Positions 63,380 to 64,000 of a DNA stretch of 64,000 nucleotides are shown here, one piece after another (positions within the stretch are counted from its first letter, which is position 1; each line of letters starts with the position of its first letter). Both the position numbers and the translations under genes were made by a program. Location: contig JAACSU010000007.1 in assembly GCA_010119145.1 (NCBI GenBank), forward strand, positions 17,822 through 81,821, in the 5' to 3' direction. The stretch comes from Candidatus Gracilibacteria bacterium. Lineage in GTDB: Bacteria; Patescibacteriota; Gracilibacteria; BD1-5; UBA6164. Below the pieces are notes generated by a model, which worked only from the letters and a program-made list of their open reading frames with translations, did not search any database and was not told the origin of the DNA.

Positions 63380-64000
63380 ATGAAAAAAATAATACATATC
63401 GCTCTTATTGGAATGTTGCTTACTCAATCGTATATGGTTCACGCGGTTGTAAACTATGACTCTATCCCTCCACAAAACGATTATAATATTGATTATAATA
63501 ACTTTCAGGAGTCAGAGTACAACATTGATTACAATAATTTTAAAAGTGCTGGATACAACATTGATTATGATCAATTTCAAAAATCTAAATATAACGTTGA
63601 TTATAATAATTCACAGAAAGCTGCTCAAAATAATATTGATTACAATAACTTCAACTCTAACGGTTCAAAGATAGATTATGATAATTTTCAAAAATCTAAA
63701 TATGATATCGATTATGATAATTTTAAAGAATCAGGTTATAATATTAACTATGATGATTTTCAAAAGAGTAAAAATAACATCGACTACAATAAATTCCAAG
63801 GCAGTGAATACGACATCGACTACGATAAATTCCAAGGCAGCGAATACGACATCGACTACGATAAATTCCAAGGCAGCGAATACGACATCGACTACGATAA
63901 ATTTCAAGGCAGTGAATATGATATAGACTACAATAAATTCCAAGGCAGCGAATACGACATCGACTACGATAAATTTCAAGGCAGCGAATACGACATAGAC
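63380..64000 (+). CDS. Secreted tandem-repeat protein (partial, runs off right edge)
   Basis: At least 207 residues, cut by the window. A signal peptide (KKIIHIALIGMLLTQSYMVH) is followed by 12-13-residue repeats of the form Y-(D/N)-I-(D/N)-Y-(D/N)-(K/N)-F-Q-x-S-x. The first eight or so repeats vary; those from about 63780 onward are nearly identical (YDIDYDKFQGSE) at DNA level with a 36-base period. It may form a repetitive beta or fibrous surface protein. Reverse frames here are shadows. Confidence 0.75.
   Translation, partial: MKKIIHIALIGMLLTQSYMVHAVVNYDSIPPQNDYNIDYNNFQESEYNIDYNNFKSAGYNIDYDQFQKSKYNVDYNNSQKAAQNNIDYNNFNSNGSKIDYDNFQKSKYDIDYDNFKESGYNINYDDFQKSKNNIDYNKFQGSEYDIDYDKFQGSEYDIDYDKFQGSEYDIDYDKFQGSEYDIDYNKFQGSEYDIDYDKFQGSEYDID
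63776..64000 (+). repeat. 36-bp tandem repeat array within the coding region
   Basis: At least six consecutive units of 36 bases differ by only a few positions, mainly synonymous third positions such as TAC/TAT and GAC/GAT, and continue past the window edge. The units are in frame, so unit gain or loss would change protein length without frame loss. Confidence 0.9.

Noticed and set aside
63731..63979. Reverse-strand hydrophobic repeat protein
   Set aside because: It is the complement of the 36-base repeats; the forward frame has a start codon and signal peptide.
63380..64000. Regular 36-base repeats as a CRISPR array
   Set aside because: The repeats are contiguous without spacers, in frame, and follow a signal peptide; they encode a repeat protein.

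Overview
This AT-rich window comes from a bacterium that reads UGA as glycine (genetic code 25), as in Gracilibacteria (BD1-5) and Absconditabacteria (SR1) of the Patescibacteria/CPR. Nearly every gene contains in-frame TGA at conserved glycines: one glycine of the ATP synthase beta P-loop (59054-60445), and glycines in ComM, HisS, LysA, MurF, MurA and others. All reading frames here end in TAA or TAG. Read with the standard code most genes look like chains of fragments; read with TGA=Gly they become full-length, single-frame genes. The coordinates below use code 25.

Layout. 184-10168: a forward run comM-like ATPase, yfiH, small receiver domain, hisS, phosphoesterase, lysA, YbaK-type deacylase, murF, then reverse genes for a membrane EEP hydrolase, a tiny membrane protein and murA (Asp-type active site). 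10317-17961: a PPM-like/TM/propeller-like protein, yebC, rplY, a Cys/Gly-tailed small protein, a FecR-like membrane protein, an Asp-rich lipoprotein and a large secreted protein. 18034-25156: proS with a hairpin-rich leader, then thyA-nudix-tmk facing a dCMP deaminase (a dTMP supply cluster), gpsA, an SRPBCC-like protein and def. 25351-32051: a 1683-residue PKD-repeat surface protein with a cytoplasmic tail carrying four PDWLK motifs, then lepB and truB. tRNA-Lys is at 32105. 32384-45652: cardiolipin synthase, AI-2E-type permease, EEP hydrolase, several membrane and redox proteins, MscS, TrmB-like regulator, DEAD-box helicase, PPK2, thioredoxin and small secreted proteins. 45635-51605: ybeY, an independent structured ncRNA with its own promoter and terminator, ferredoxin, membrane-anchored MsrA, two membrane proteins, a prepilin/FGE-like fusion and a cyclic-nucleotide-binding protein.

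51788-60897 holds the most striking locus: two consecutive, complete F0 sets (a-c-b, then AtpI-like-a-c-b) followed by a single F1 set (delta, alpha, gamma, small membrane protein, beta, epsilon). The first c subunit is a four-helix double hairpin with the residue pattern of Na+-binding rotors in both hairpins; the second c subunit is a normal 76-residue hairpin with an H+-type pattern. I infer that one F1 may couple to two ion-specific rotors, or that hybrid rings form.

The right edge (60977-64000) encodes surface proteins: a prepilin/BspA-repeat fusion, a secreted protein, and a secreted protein made of 12-residue repeats encoded by near-identical 36-bp units, cut by the window end. Most genes lack an evident Shine-Dalgarno sequence, and most transcription units end in clear intrinsic terminators.
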